Notes: generated from the letters alone by a model not told the origin. A stretch of DNA of 64,000 nucleotides from Candidatus Thiosymbion ectosymbiont of Catanema sp. Cochon2018 (GCA_011392765.1 WYCW01000005.1:62001-126000), one strand, 5' to 3'. Numbered from the stretch's first letter, positions 1 through 12,716 are shown. Translations and numbers: made by a program.

Positions 1-14
1 TTAAAAGATCGACT

Positions 15-169
15 GGTACATCGTTTCGCTCGATATTGCGGGTAGGTTCGTAGTTGGGCAAAGGCGCACCAGGGATGGTGCGCCGTGCCCAACGAACTGT
101 GGATGTTGGGCACACTGCCCCCGGCAAGCTTTGCCCAACCTGCTCGCAATATCAAGCGAAACGAGGTAC
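15..169. repeat. Inverted-repeat element (MITE-like); right end abuts the IS1 copy
   Basis: Left arm ggtacatcgtttcgctcgatattgcgggtaggtt is a near reverse complement of the right arm aacctgctcgcaatatcaagcgaaacgaggtac; related sequence near 43163. Confidence 0.6.
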
Positions 170-1074
170 GGTAGTGTTCTAACTTTGTTGCTTAAGGATT
201 TCAAACGGCGGCGCCGAACTCATAACGATTCACGAATAATCCGATGACAATATCGTGCATTTGATTCAGTTTTGAAAAACAAATCGTCTTACGCGCAAGC
301 CGCTTGATTCGCGTCCGTAGCGTCAAATGTTTGCGTTCTATTTTCTGCGTGTTTTGTTTTCCAACGACATGTTTTTCGGGATCTAAATGGCGCTTATAGG
401 CACCCCAGTCGTCGGTATAAAAACGGGTAATCCCAAATGGCTCTAATAACCCTTTTAATTCAAGAAAAACCTCATCTCGACGTTTCCCGAATACATAAGC
501 CAACACCTTACCCGTGGCCCGATCAATAGCATGCCACAACCATCTTTGATTGGCTTTACTCCCTACATAACTCCACATCTCATCCATTTCAACGGTGGCG
601 CCTTGCTTGCTAACATCATGATAATCCTCTACTTTTAGAATATCTACCACAATCTGCTCAGGCGTGTGGGTCGCTAAAAAATCGTGATTCACGGCATGCA
701 ACTCGGGTTCTTTTTTTTTAATTCATTGATAACGGTCACAGGACTGATACCCAGTACCCGCGCGGTATCACGAATGCCGCTGCCATTCAGTGCCATCTCA
801 ATGATTTGTTGTTTCGTTTCCGGTAACCGCCCTTTCTCGGAATAATCCTGGATAAACGTTTTGCCCTCACAGGCCTGTTCTTTGCAAATAAAACGCTGCT
901 TGCCATTGCTGGTGTTGCCATGTTTAGTAACATCAATACCATTGCAGACAGGGCATTTTACGGGTAGTAATACCATAAGAGTTTCCTCGGTAAAATTTTG
1001 TTCGGTTAATAGCTTAAAGCTCAGGTAATTATATCAAGTGATTTATAATTAAGCAACAAAGTAATAACACTACC
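170..1074 (-). mobile_element. IS1-family insertion sequence, copy 1 (905 bp)
   Basis: Ends ggtagtgtt.../...taacactacc; InsA-like ORF 689-976 and InsB-like ORF 201-701; no obvious target duplication. Confidence 0.9.
201..976 (-). CDS. IS1 transposase InsAB', probably made by -1 frameshifting on an A9 run
   Basis: InsA frame ends ELKKKNPSCMP*; a -1 slip on AAAAAAAAA (about 711-719) gives KKEPELHAVNHDFL, joining InsB. Confidence 0.8.
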
Positions 1075-1215
1075 GATCATTTCATCTAATTTTGTTCGTT
1101 GTCATCTCGAGCGAAGCGAGAAACCTTGTGCGTTGGAGGCCCTTGCCAAGCTGAGAAGATCTCTCCCTTCGGTCGAGATGACAGGAAAGTTCTGATGAAG
1201 CGAGATACTGGCGCC

Positions 1216-3819
<2,604 letters not shown>

Positions 3820-4012
3820 GGGATAAACTCGCTTCGGGGCAATGACGGGGGTAATGCTTTAGAGACTGTCTAAAAAGGCAGTCTCCGAGTACCCCTTTGT
3901 AGCTTTGTGCCTTTGTGTGATGTTCTTCTTTCTCACACAAAGCCACAAAGACACGAAGAATTTTTCATTAAATTATAGAGATTTTATTTGGATTTGTACC
4001 GGAACGAACCAC

Positions 4013-4092
4013 ACCGAAGAACCACAGAGGCAGACACGGATAAACACAGATTGTGATCCATGTTTATCCGTGTCTGCCTCCGTGGTTCTCAT
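4013..4092. repeat. Palindromic repeat (ggcagacacggataaacac / gtttatccgtgtctgcc)
   Basis: Long stem-loop; related copy at 33277-33345. Confidence 0.6.
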
Positions 4093-4235
4093 ACAGTACA
4101 GTAAAAACCCTAATACCACTTGTAGTTTGGACTTATGCCGGCAAGCCCTTGACCACATAATTGTAAGGAAATGGTCTCCGAATTTTTACTATGTTGCGCT
4201 AGGGACAACAAGATTACGGCACCACCAAAAAAATC

Positions 4236-5411
4236 TCATTCGAGCGGTTCCGATGCTTCGGTTTCATAATCCGCAAAGAGCCGGATATAGGGCGCATAGC
4301 GGAAAAGGCGATTCCGGGTTCGGCCGGTGATTTCTTCCAGCAGACCCATTTCTTCGAGGCGTTTCACCAACTGGTTGGCGGCGGCAAAGCTGGTGCCGAT
4401 AACGGCCTCGACATCCTTGACCGATACGATAGGTTTCTCGTACAGGGTTTCGAGTACACGGTGCCCGTTACCTGCTGCGTAACCCAATGTTTCGGTAATG
4501 CCGTTGCGATGGTCCTCGCGCATTTTCAGGATTCGTCGGGCGGTCTCGGTCGCTTGCTCGCTCACCTCGATAATGCCGTGAAGAAAAAACAAAAACCAGT
4601 CTTCCCATGCCCCCAGATCGCGTATGGCCTGCAATCGATCATAATAGGCCTGCTGGTAACGTTTGAAATAATGCGACAGATACAGTACCGGTTTGTGCAA
4701 CACGTCGCTGCTGCACAGCAGAAAAGTGATTAACAGACGTCCGATACGGCCGTTACCGTCCAGGAAGGGATGGATGGTCTCGAATTGGGCGTGGGCCATG
4801 CCGATCTTGACCAGGATAGGGAGGTCGTCTCTTCGGTGGAGGAATCGTTCGAGATCGGAGAGCATCTCCGGTATCCGGTCCGGGGGAGGGGGTACGAAAA
4901 TGGCCTCGTTCAGCGTACATCCGGCGGGGCCGATCCAGTTCTGGCTGGTGCGTAGCTCCCCCGGCGCCAGCCGGCTTCCGCGAACATTTTGTAACAGATG
5001 TTGGTGGATTTCCCGGATCAGACGCACCGAAACAGGCAATGTTTCCAGCCGTTGCAAACCATAGCGCATGGCCTCGATGTAGTTGAGTATTTCGCCCACA
5101 TCGCCGGGATCTCCCCGGTTGAAGATCTTGGCCTCCGCCGCCAGCACATCCTGTAATGAGCTTTGGGTGCCCTCGATCTGGCTGGAGAGTACAGCCTCCT
5201 TGCGGATATACATGAAAACGAACAGATCGGGATTGGGCAGCGTGAGTACGGAGCCGTCGAGTCGTCCGAGCGCGCGATCCGCCTGGGATAACGGCGCCTG
5301 AAGCTCCCGCATCTCCAAAGGCGGTTGCGGCGGCAAGGGTTCGGGGATGAAGGCCCGATAACCCGTGGGTCGAGCGACATATCGTCCGGCTCGGTATTGC
5401 ATGGGTGCCAT
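4236..5411 (-). CDS. Fic/DOC family protein (AMP-transferase type)
   Basis: HPFLDGNGRIGR Fic motif; upstream SSQIEGT resembles the (S/T)xxxE(G/N) inhibitory motif. Confidence 0.9.
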   Translation of the reverse strand: MAPMQYRAGRYVARPTGYRAFIPEPLPPQPPLEMRELQAPLSQADRALGRLDGSVLTLPNPDLFVFMYIRKEAVLSSQIEGTQSSLQDVLAAEAKIFNRGDPGDVGEILNYIEAMRYGLQRLETLPVSVRLIREIHQHLLQNVRGSRLAPGELRTSQNWIGPAGCTLNEAIFVPPPPDRIPEMLSDLERFLHRRDDLPILVKIGMAHAQFETIHPFLDGNGRIGRLLITFLLCSSDVLHKPVLYLSHYFKRYQQAYYDRLQAIRDLGAWEDWFLFFLHGIIEVSEQATETARRILKMREDHRNGITETLGYAAGNGHRVLETLYEKPIVSVKDVEAVIGTSFAAANQLVKRLEEMGLLEEITGRTRNRLFRYAPYIRLFADYETEASEPLE

Positions 5412-5554
5412 GTTACAAGCCGAAGGTCATGCGCGGAAACCATGAATCCATATTATAGGCTGGCTAACATATACAGCGTACAGAGCGCTATATTAAAGCA
5501 AGACTATAATATGGTTGCGTTCCGGGAATTCTGTGGTTCGAACAAGGGTCCGGG

Positions 5555-5854
5555 TCAGAATTCGTCCCTGCCGTCCAGAAAGCCGGCGATCAGCTCCGTG
5601 GGAAACCCCCGATATTCCAGGAACCGGGCCCGTTGCGCGTGCGCCTTGGCATCACAGGCACGCCCGGGGCCGAACCGCTTGTCATGGGCCTTGGATAGCG
5701 CAGCCGACCATTCCCGCGGCGAGCGCTCCAGATAGGACTCGATCAGCGCGTCGGCAAGGCCCCGGTGGCGCAGTTCCTGGCGGATCCGCACGGGTCCGAA
5801 CCCCTTGCGGACCCGCTCGGCGACATAGGACTCGACCATCCGCCGATCGCTCAC
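5555..5854 (-). CDS. recX: Regulatory protein RecX (ATG-bounded part; frame continues to about 6001)
   Basis: RecX-like RIRQELRHRGLADALIESYL, directly downstream of recA; in-frame upstream ESDIERAALKFLASREHSRRELERKL would need a CTG or other non-ATG start overlapping the recA stop. Confidence 0.85.
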   Translation of the reverse strand: MSDRRMVESYVAERVRKGFGPVRIRQELRHRGLADALIESYLERSPREWSAALSKAHDKRFGPGRACDAKAHAQRARFLEYRGFPTELIAGFLDGRDEF

Positions 5855-6003
5855 CAGGCCGCGCTCGGCCAGGTCCTCAATAAGTCGCTCGACCGCCGCT
5901 GTGGCGTAACCGCAGGCACCCAGCTTGCGCTCGAGCTCCCGGCGGCTGTGCTCCCGCGACGCCAGAAACTTGAGCGCGGCACGTTCGATGTCCGATTCCA
6001 GGA

Positions 6004-7038
6004 TCAGGCCTCCTGAGGCTGTGGGTCAGCCGTTTCGGCATTGCCGGTCTGGGGCAGCAGCAGATCGCGGATCTTGGTTTCGATCCCTCGGGCCAGCTCG
6101 GCATTCTCCTTGAGAAAGCCGCGCACATTGTCCTTGCCCTGTCCGATCCGGTTGCCGTCGTAGCTGTACCAGGCCCCGGATTTTTCGACGATGCCTTGTT
6201 GCACGCCGAGATCGATGATCTCGCCTTCTCGGGAAATCCCCTCCCCATAGAGAATATCGAAATTGACCTGCTTGAAGGGCGGCGCCACCTTGTTCTTGAC
6301 CACCTTGACCTTGGTCTCGTTGCCGATGACCTCTTCTCCCTTCTTGATGGCCCCGGTGCGCCGGATATCGAGTCGGACCGAGGCGTAGAACTTGAGCGCA
6401 TTGCCGCCGGTCGTGGTCTCCGGATTACCGAACATGACCCCGATCTTCATCCGGATCTGGTTGATGAAGACGACCGCGCAATTGGAACGCTTGATATTCG
6501 CCGTGAGCTTGCGCAGGGCCTGAGACATGAGTCGCGCCTGCAGACCCACGTGGGAGTCGCCCATCTCGCCCTCGATCTCCGCCTTCGGGGTCAGGGCCGC
6601 GACCGAATCTACGACTACTACGTCCACGGCCCCCGAGCGCACCAACATATCGGTGATCTCCAGCGCCTGCTCGCCGGTGTCCGGCTGCGAGACCAGGAGC
6701 TCGTCCATGTTCACCCCCAGGCGCTCCGCGTAGCTCGGGTCGAGGGCATGCTCGGCGTCCACGAAGGCCGCGGTCCCGCCCAGCTTCTGGGCCTCGGCGA
6801 CTATGTGGAGGGTCAGGGTCGTCTTGCCGGAGGACTCCGGGCCATACACCTCGATCACCCGGCCCTTGGGCACCCCGCCGATCCCCAAGGCCACATCCAG
6901 CCCCAGGGAACCGGTGGAGATGGCCTCCAGGTTGCGCACCGCCCCCACATCGCCCATACGCATGACCGAGCCCTTGCCGAACTGCTTCTCGATCTGACCC
7001 AGGGCGGCTGCCAACGCCCGCTTGCGGTTATCGTCCAT
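6004..7038 (-). CDS. recA: Recombinase RecA
   Basis: 344 aa; [19 protein letters not shown] and other RecA signatures. Confidence 0.98.
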   Translation of the reverse strand: MDDNRKRALAAALGQIEKQFGKGSVMRMGDVGAVRNLEAISTGSLGLDVALGIGGVPKGRVIEVYGPESSGKTTLTLHIVAEAQKLGGTAAFVDAEHALDPSYAERLGVNMDELLVSQPDTGEQALEITDMLVRSGAVDVVVVDSVAALTPKAEIEGEMGDSHVGLQARLMSQALRKLTANIKRSNCAVVFINQIRMKIGVMFGNPETTTGGNALKFYASVRLDIRRTGAIKKGEEVIGNETKVKVVKNKVAPPFKQVNFDILYGEGISREGEIIDLGVQQGIVEKSGAWYSYDGNRIGQGKDNVRGFLKENAELARGIETKIRDLLLPQTGNAETADPQPQEA

Positions 7039-7221
7039 CTAATCTCCGGGCCCGGCCCCCTGGCGAGGGACGGGCTGCACCTGCGGCGCCTGATTGATAG
7101 CTGGAAGTGGAACGGCAACGCGACCAAGCACGCCGCCATTGACGCTTACATTATTCCATAGGATGAGGATGCCGTCAGGGTAAGCACCCATAAATTTCAG
7201 GGCGAATGCCTGTAAATTTCC

Positions 7222-7732
7222 TAGCGAGGCTTCGCCTCAGACCGACGAGACATGAGGCCCCGAAAGCCCCCTTCCCGTAAGGCCCCATCTCGTACACCTG
7301 ACCAACCGTTAGAGAGCTTGGGTAGGTCGAAATCGAAATCGAAATCGGGATCGCAATCGGAATTTCGATCCCGATCCCGATTTGTGCACTGCATAAACTT
7401 GACTCATTGGTAAAGATTCGGGTCCCTCAAGGATCCCAGCGAGGCGTTGCCTCAGACCGACGAGGCGTGATCATCGCTCTCTCGCGATCGAAAACGGAAC
7501 CGTGATCGTAATCGGAGACGCAAGGCAAAGCGGGCATGGAAAACCTGATGGCTACGGGTTTCGACCCGGCACCTGGCCGGGACCTCCGGATGCCACGATC
7601 GGCGAAAGTATTCTGTCTCTCCTACGGCGGCTTCGATCACGATTACGATTACGATTACGACTACGAGAGAGGTTAGACGTTGGCGAAATTTGACTCATTT
7701 GCACAAAATCTGGTCATTCAAGGAATCCTAGC
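7222..7732. repeat. Hexanucleotide-periodic repeat element, two adjacent divergent copies
   Basis: Runs of cgaaat/cgggat/cgatta units flanked by gcgaggcttcgcctcagaccgacgag; relatives at 18.2, 32.9 and 44.6 kb. Confidence 0.55.
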
Positions 7733-7754
7733 CTCAAGACGAAATCGATACGGC

Positions 7755-8015
7755 TCACAGCGCGGCGCCTAGCTTGTCCAATTGGTCCCGGAAGTGTCTC
7801 TGCAGGCCGTCGATCGACTCGTACTCGGTGTAGAAATGCCCGAGTTCTCCGAGCTTCTGCTGGAAATCCCATAGTGATGTCAGATCATCGCGGTTGCTCG
7901 CACTGGTTGAGACCCTGGCCTTCCGGAAATAGGTGTAGATCCTCGGCTTGCCGGTGTCCCGGAACCTCTGGTGGACGACGCTGAATTCTCCGGCCGTGCA
8001 TTTACCTGCCGGCAT
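7755..8015 (-). pseudogene. C-terminal remnant of a TIR-like/DUF4062-like domain protein
   Basis: FRDTGKPRIYTYFRKA...SLWDFQQKLGELGHFYTEYESIDGLQRHFRDQLDKL resembles the end of such domains; N-terminal half absent. Confidence 0.4.
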
Positions 8016-8042
8016 ATTGAACTAAGTGAGGAATGTCGACAT

Positions 8043-10841
8043 TCACCGAGTCGGATGGCGTTGTCGGTACGCCTCCAGGATCAGGTCTGCGATCTCTGCT
8101 GCGGATCGGCCCTTCGGCTTGATTCCAAAGCTCACGGCCGGCCAGCCCGGGATCTCGGTGTCGTCGAGGTGAACAGGGATGACAGCGTCGTCTGCGCGGC
8201 GGTCGAGCAGGATACCGCGGATCGTTTCCCACTCCAGCAAGGGCCAGGATTTGGTGTAGTGCTCGGAAAAGAATGGAATGACCAGTTCGGCCTGCTGGTA
8301 GAAGCCCTGGAGCTTCAGGTCGCCGCTGTTGCCGAGTAACCGGGCTTCGTACCACTCGTCGTAAAACACGCGGTCGCGTCCAAGGGCTTTTGCGAGACGC
8401 TCGACGATTTTGAGAACAAACGGCCGATCCTCGCCGGGAAACGAAACGGCGATCGCAAACGATTCGTCAAGGTCAGTCGGTTCTTGGGCCCACTCCGGCC
8501 ACCGCTCCAGCTTCAGCCCGTCGAGCAGTTCCAGCACACTGACGTCGGCGTAGTCGGGCGGCTTGGGGCACTCGATCGTCGGCTTGCGTCGATGCTTGCG
8601 GTCGATCAATTCCTTCTGCTCGAATATCGCTGGCTCTTTCAGGTTGGCACAGGTGTCGCAGATGCACGGCACCCACTTGCCGACTTTGTCCTTGAGTCCC
8701 TGGAAGCTGTCGTTCAGGGCGTCCAGGTCGCCGGCGATGACACTCAGCAGCGCCTGCTGTTCCGGGCCACGGCTGCGGAGCGCGATTTCGTTGCCCCGCG
8801 CGGTCGTCTCCACCAGCACTTGTGTGCCATCGTGCTCGAACAGCGCCCCGGACGACCAGCACAGGTCCGGCTGCTCCACGAAACGGTGCATCCGCACAAT
8901 CAGCCGGCTCACCAGGCCCTTGGGCAGGAACTCGTAGCGGTAGGTCAGCACCAGGTCACCGGGCCTGGCCCAGTCGCTCAGTGCCGGCGGCTTCGACGGC
9001 GAGAGGTGTTGGGGAACCAACCAGGTCTCCTTATCCGTATCCGGCAGCCGATAACAGAGCTCGAACCGGACCATCAGGGCACGCAGTTCTATGTCCTTGT
9101 CCACAAAACCCCGGTCGGACCACAGGTAGTCGCAGTCGGCCAGCGTGAACCGGCCTTTTCGCGCCTTCACCCCTTCATCGTCCAGGATGCGGAACACCGC
9201 GTCCGTCACCCACTGGTTCTGCAGAAACACCGTGCGACGCAGCTCCGGCGGATGCTGGAAGTGTAGGAACACGCCCAAGTCGTGCAGATATTGGCTCAAG
9301 TGCAGCGCCTTGTCGCGGTCCGGTTCGAGATGACGCTCGTAGACCGCGAAGTACTGGTCCAGCGGGATGTGTGGCCGGGTCCGCGCCAAGTCTTCCAAAT
9401 CCCTGCGAATCGCGACCCACTTGGCCGGCACGTCCTCGCCGATGTGCGGCAACCGCTGGGCGAAGTGTTCCACCGCCTGGCGCAGGCTGTCTGCGGCGCC
9501 CGGATGTTCCAGGTTGCCCCGATGGAACACCTGCACATTGGGAAACCGTCCTTTAATGCCCGCCTCGTCGATCGGCTTGCTCCGTCCTCCTTTCTCGTTC
9601 TGAAAGATCAGCAGCGGGCTGCGTTCGCTGAGCGTCTCGACCACCTCCAGCCAGAACTTAAAACCCTCGTCATGGATGGATTTGTGATCGCTGCGGGTGT
9701 CGTCGACCAGCACGTACAGGGAACGTTTTGTGAGAAAGAACTGGTGGGTGGCGTGATAGATCTGCTGGCCGCCGAAATCCCAGCTATTGAGCCGGAAGCT
9801 GCGTCCACCGGAGATCGGGAAGTCATATCGGTGGATGTGGATGCCGCGGGTGGTCTCGTCTTCGGTGGGCAGGTCCAGTTCGGGCCGAAACATACGGCGC
9901 AGCAGGCTGGTCTTTCCGGATCCGCCCTCGCCGACGATCAGCAGTTTGGCTTCAAACAGCCGATCCACGCCCTGGGCTTCGATTTCCCGGAAGTAGTTGC
10001 GCACCGCCTCCGGCCCTTGCTGAACCACTTCCGGGGACGGATGCGTCAGCGGACAGTCCTCCACATAGATGCCCGGTCCTGACGAGTACTTCCATTCGAC
10101 CGGCAGGCCGGCCAGGACCAATGACTTCAAGGGCGACAGATCCGTCACCCCGGTCTCCGCGATGTCCAGCGTCGAAAGCGGCAGCTGCGCCAGCGGAGCG
10201 ACCGTCGTGACCCGCTTGTTGGATCTAAGATAAAGAGTGACTAGCCCCGTCAGGTGTTGGCCGATGGCCGCGACGGCTTCGTCGCCCACCTCGTTGTAGC
10301 CCAGATAGAGCGAGGTGAGCTGGCCGAGATGCTCGGCGACAGCCCGGGCGCCGGCATCGCCCACTCCGTTGAGGTCCAGATGGAGCGAGGTGAGCTGGCC
10401 GAGATACTCGGCGATTGCCCGGGCACCGACATCGCCCACTTGGTTCCCCCACAGATAAAGCGTTGTGAGCTGGCTAAGGTGCTCCGCGATCGCCCGGGTG
10501 CCGGCATCGCCTACCCCGTTGTTCCTCAGATGGAGCGAGGTGAGCTGGCCGAGATACTCGGCGATGGCGGCGGCGTCCTCGTCCCGCAGGTCGAGCGACC
10601 GGAGTGTGAGGGTTTGCAGCCGGTCGAGTCGCAACAACTCGCGGGGCAGCCCGGACAGTTCGCCCGTCAGTCGATACACGACCCGGTCCTGAAGTTTCTT
10701 CGGCCAGTCGTCCGGCGATACGGACAGCAGGACCTTTGATCCGATCAGAGCCAGGTCGGTCGTCCGGCCGTCGTCGAGCCGTGTCAGCAGGTCCGGCAAC
10801 TCGTCCGGAGCAATGCGCCGCAACGTCGTTTCCTTCGTCAT
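8043..10841 (-). CDS. ROCO-family protein: LRR - Roc GTPase - COR - TIR
   Basis: 932 aa; LRR repeats LGQLTSLHLxxNGVGDAG; P-loop GEGGSGKTS and DFGGQ; COR region; C-terminal TIR FAIAVSFPGEDRPFV...VFYDEWYE...SWPLLEWE. Confidence 0.9.
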   Translation of the reverse strand: MTKETTLRRIAPDELPDLLTRLDDGRTTDLALIGSKVLLSVSPDDWPKKLQDRVVYRLTGELSGLPRELLRLDRLQTLTLRSLDLRDEDAAAIAEYLGQLTSLHLRNNGVGDAGTRAIAEHLSQLTTLYLWGNQVGDVGARAIAEYLGQLTSLHLDLNGVGDAGARAVAEHLGQLTSLYLGYNEVGDEAVAAIGQHLTGLVTLYLRSNKRVTTVAPLAQLPLSTLDIAETGVTDLSPLKSLVLAGLPVEWKYSSGPGIYVEDCPLTHPSPEVVQQGPEAVRNYFREIEAQGVDRLFEAKLLIVGEGGSGKTSLLRRMFRPELDLPTEDETTRGIHIHRYDFPISGGRSFRLNSWDFGGQQIYHATHQFFLTKRSLYVLVDDTRSDHKSIHDEGFKFWLEVVETLSERSPLLIFQNEKGGRSKPIDEAGIKGRFPNVQVFHRGNLEHPGAADSLRQAVEHFAQRLPHIGEDVPAKWVAIRRDLEDLARTRPHIPLDQYFAVYERHLEPDRDKALHLSQYLHDLGVFLHFQHPPELRRTVFLQNQWVTDAVFRILDDEGVKARKGRFTLADCDYLWSDRGFVDKDIELRALMVRFELCYRLPDTDKETWLVPQHLSPSKPPALSDWARPGDLVLTYRYEFLPKGLVSRLIVRMHRFVEQPDLCWSSGALFEHDGTQVLVETTARGNEIALRSRGPEQQALLSVIAGDLDALNDSFQGLKDKVGKWVPCICDTCANLKEPAIFEQKELIDRKHRRKPTIECPKPPDYADVSVLELLDGLKLERWPEWAQEPTDLDESFAIAVSFPGEDRPFVLKIVERLAKALGRDRVFYDEWYEARLLGNSGDLKLQGFYQQAELVIPFFSEHYTKSWPLLEWETIRGILLDRRADDAVIPVHLDDTEIPGWPAVSFGIKPKGRSAAEIADLILEAYRQRHPTR

Positions 10842-10876
10842 GTCACGATGTTTACTCTGCCGCGCTAGCCAATCGT

Positions 10877-10962
10877 ACAGGATTAACAGGATTTTCAGGA
10901 TTAACAGGATTTTTTGTCGAGACAGAATACAAAAATCCTGTAAATCCTGTGTAATCCTGTCC
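10877..10962. repeat. Palindromic caggatt-type repeat
   Basis: caggattaacaggatttt...aaaatcctgtaaatcctgtgtaatcctg; related to 40255-40405. Confidence 0.6.
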
Positions 10963-11040
10963 TATTGGGGGTTCGCGACGAAGCTCGAGTTGGGCAAAGG
11001 CTAAGATAAATAGTCCCAATTGCGTTTCCATGCCGGAGCG

Positions 11041-11195
11041 TCAATGCCATTAAGTTAGTCGCTGGTTGCTTACCGGTGCGGAAGAGAAAACTACGAATCA
11101 CGCGAATCGGCGCGAATCCGATTCGCGGGGATTCGCGTGATTCGTAGTTTTTCCTCTGGTTTGCCGACTGGCAACGCTTAACTTAATGGCATTGA
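11041..11195. repeat. MITE-like element with tcaatgccattaagtta termini and an internal hairpin
   Basis: Termini tcaatgccattaagtta / taacttaatggcattga; partial copy at 28489-28615. Confidence 0.6.
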
Positions 11196-11227
11196 CGCTG
11201 GAGCGTGGGAACGAGCCAGCCAAGTTC

Positions 11228-11629
11228 CTAATGCATCGAATGCAGCCCGATCACATTGCCTTCCGTATCTTCGACGATGGCAATGAAGCCATGTTCGCCG
11301 ATGGGCATTTTTTCGTGGGAGACGCTGCCGCCGCTCTCGGCGGCGCGAGCGGCCTCGACTGCGCAGTCTTCGCAACTGAAATAGACCATCGTGCCGCCCG
11401 TACCCGAGGGCACACCTTCCATTCGGATCAGTGCGCCGGGCGCACCGTAACCTTGTTCGGACATCGGGAATGTCCACATTTCCATGTCACCCCCGCAGGA
11501 CTGGCCTTCGGGCATGGGCGGGGGAGGCAGTTGTTCGAGTGTCGCCTGAAACACGGTTTCGTAAAAGGTCTTGGCGCGAGCCATGTCCTGCACATAGATT
11601 TCGAACCAGCCGACGGGATTGGATTTCAT
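11228..11629 (-). CDS. VOC/glyoxalase-family protein
   Basis: VGWFEIYVQDMARAKTFYETVFQ...GFIAIVEDTEGNVIGLHS. Confidence 0.85.
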   Translation of the reverse strand: MKSNPVGWFEIYVQDMARAKTFYETVFQATLEQLPPPPMPEGQSCGGDMEMWTFPMSEQGYGAPGALIRMEGVPSGTGGTMVYFSCEDCAVEAARAAESGGSVSHEKMPIGEHGFIAIVEDTEGNVIGLHSMH

Positions 11630-12117
11630 GCCGTTTCTCCTATGGTGTCTTGGGGTGGTTGTTGAGGAGATAGATTTAGGTTATTGCTGGGTTTTGGCCG
11701 TCCCTGGCCGCAACCCAGCCTACGGCCTACGGTCCCTTTTTAGACAGTCTCTAAGCGTTCAGCCCCCGCTGTTTTTGCCATCCATGGCACGGCAGATTCC
11801 GGCACTCCCTGCCAAAATGATGCGGTGGGGACTGAACGGTCACAGAGTTCAGAGCGATAAATATACCCGTTGCACGTGAATATTTCGCCGCGATGCACGC
11901 CCCTCACACCCGATAACAGCGTTGCGACTCGTCGCAAGCGGACACCCTACCGGCCTTCCCGGAGCTATTGCGCGGGCGTGCCTCCTTCATGCACCTGTCG
12001 GCCATCAGCAGCGTGGATCGGTCGGAAGACCCTACCGCGCGATCCCCTGCGTTCCTTGACGCGCTTAAACCTCGATGGTAGAGGTATAGCTGTTATTTCT
12101 GCCATTGAAGAAACAGT

Positions 12118-12369
12118 ATGTCACTGAACATAAAGAGTGCGGAGGCCGACCGCCTTGTGGAGGCCTTGTCCAACCTTACCGGTGAAAGCAAGACAAAAGC
12201 GGTTATCGAGGCTGTGCGCGAGCGTCTCGTGCGCACAAGCAGGGAGCGGAATCGGAACATGCTCGCGGCTGACTTGCTCGCGATCGGGAAGAGATGTGCC
12301 GCATATGGCCGACGGGATAACACCGAGCACGGCGAGCTGCTCTATGACGAGCGTGGTCTCCCCCGATGA
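12118..12369 (+). CDS. VapB/PSK-type antitoxin; cognate vapC reduced to its first codons
   Basis: MSLNIKSAEADRLVEALSNLTGESKTKAVIEAVRERL; overlapping ATGATCATCGACACC (MIIDT) then loses toxin similarity. Confidence 0.7.
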   Translation: MSLNIKSAEADRLVEALSNLTGESKTKAVIEAVRERLVRTSRERNRNMLAADLLAIGKRCAAYGRRDNTEHGELLYDERGLPR

Positions 12370-12421
12370 TCATCGACACCTTTTGCCTTCCCCACAATGG
12401 CCGCAAACCCGATCGCTTTCT

Positions 12422-12716
12422 CTACTCCGTATATGGATCGACTACTTCGTCAAGCAAGCGTCGCCGAAGACCCGCGTCCATCCTTGGTGAAATACCTCTT
12501 CCCTCCCGCCTGGAGGCGTATGCAAGACAGGCGTTGATGTCTGCTGGTCCAGCCCCGATATCGTCGAGGATCGACTCGCAGGACTCGCCTTGCGCCAAGA
12601 GGCTCAATACCAATTCCGACCGAAATACGCAGATCGCGACCATTTCGGCTTGCCGCCGAATACGCTCGGCGGCCGGTGATGCGTTTCAACAAATCGTCTT
12701 GGTTCATGATCATCAA
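12422..12716 (-). pseudogene. Frameshifted DUF433-like antitoxin remnant
   Basis: DDLLKRIT...RDLRISV in one frame continues as ELVLSLLAQGESCESILDD...INACLAYAS in another. Confidence 0.5.
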
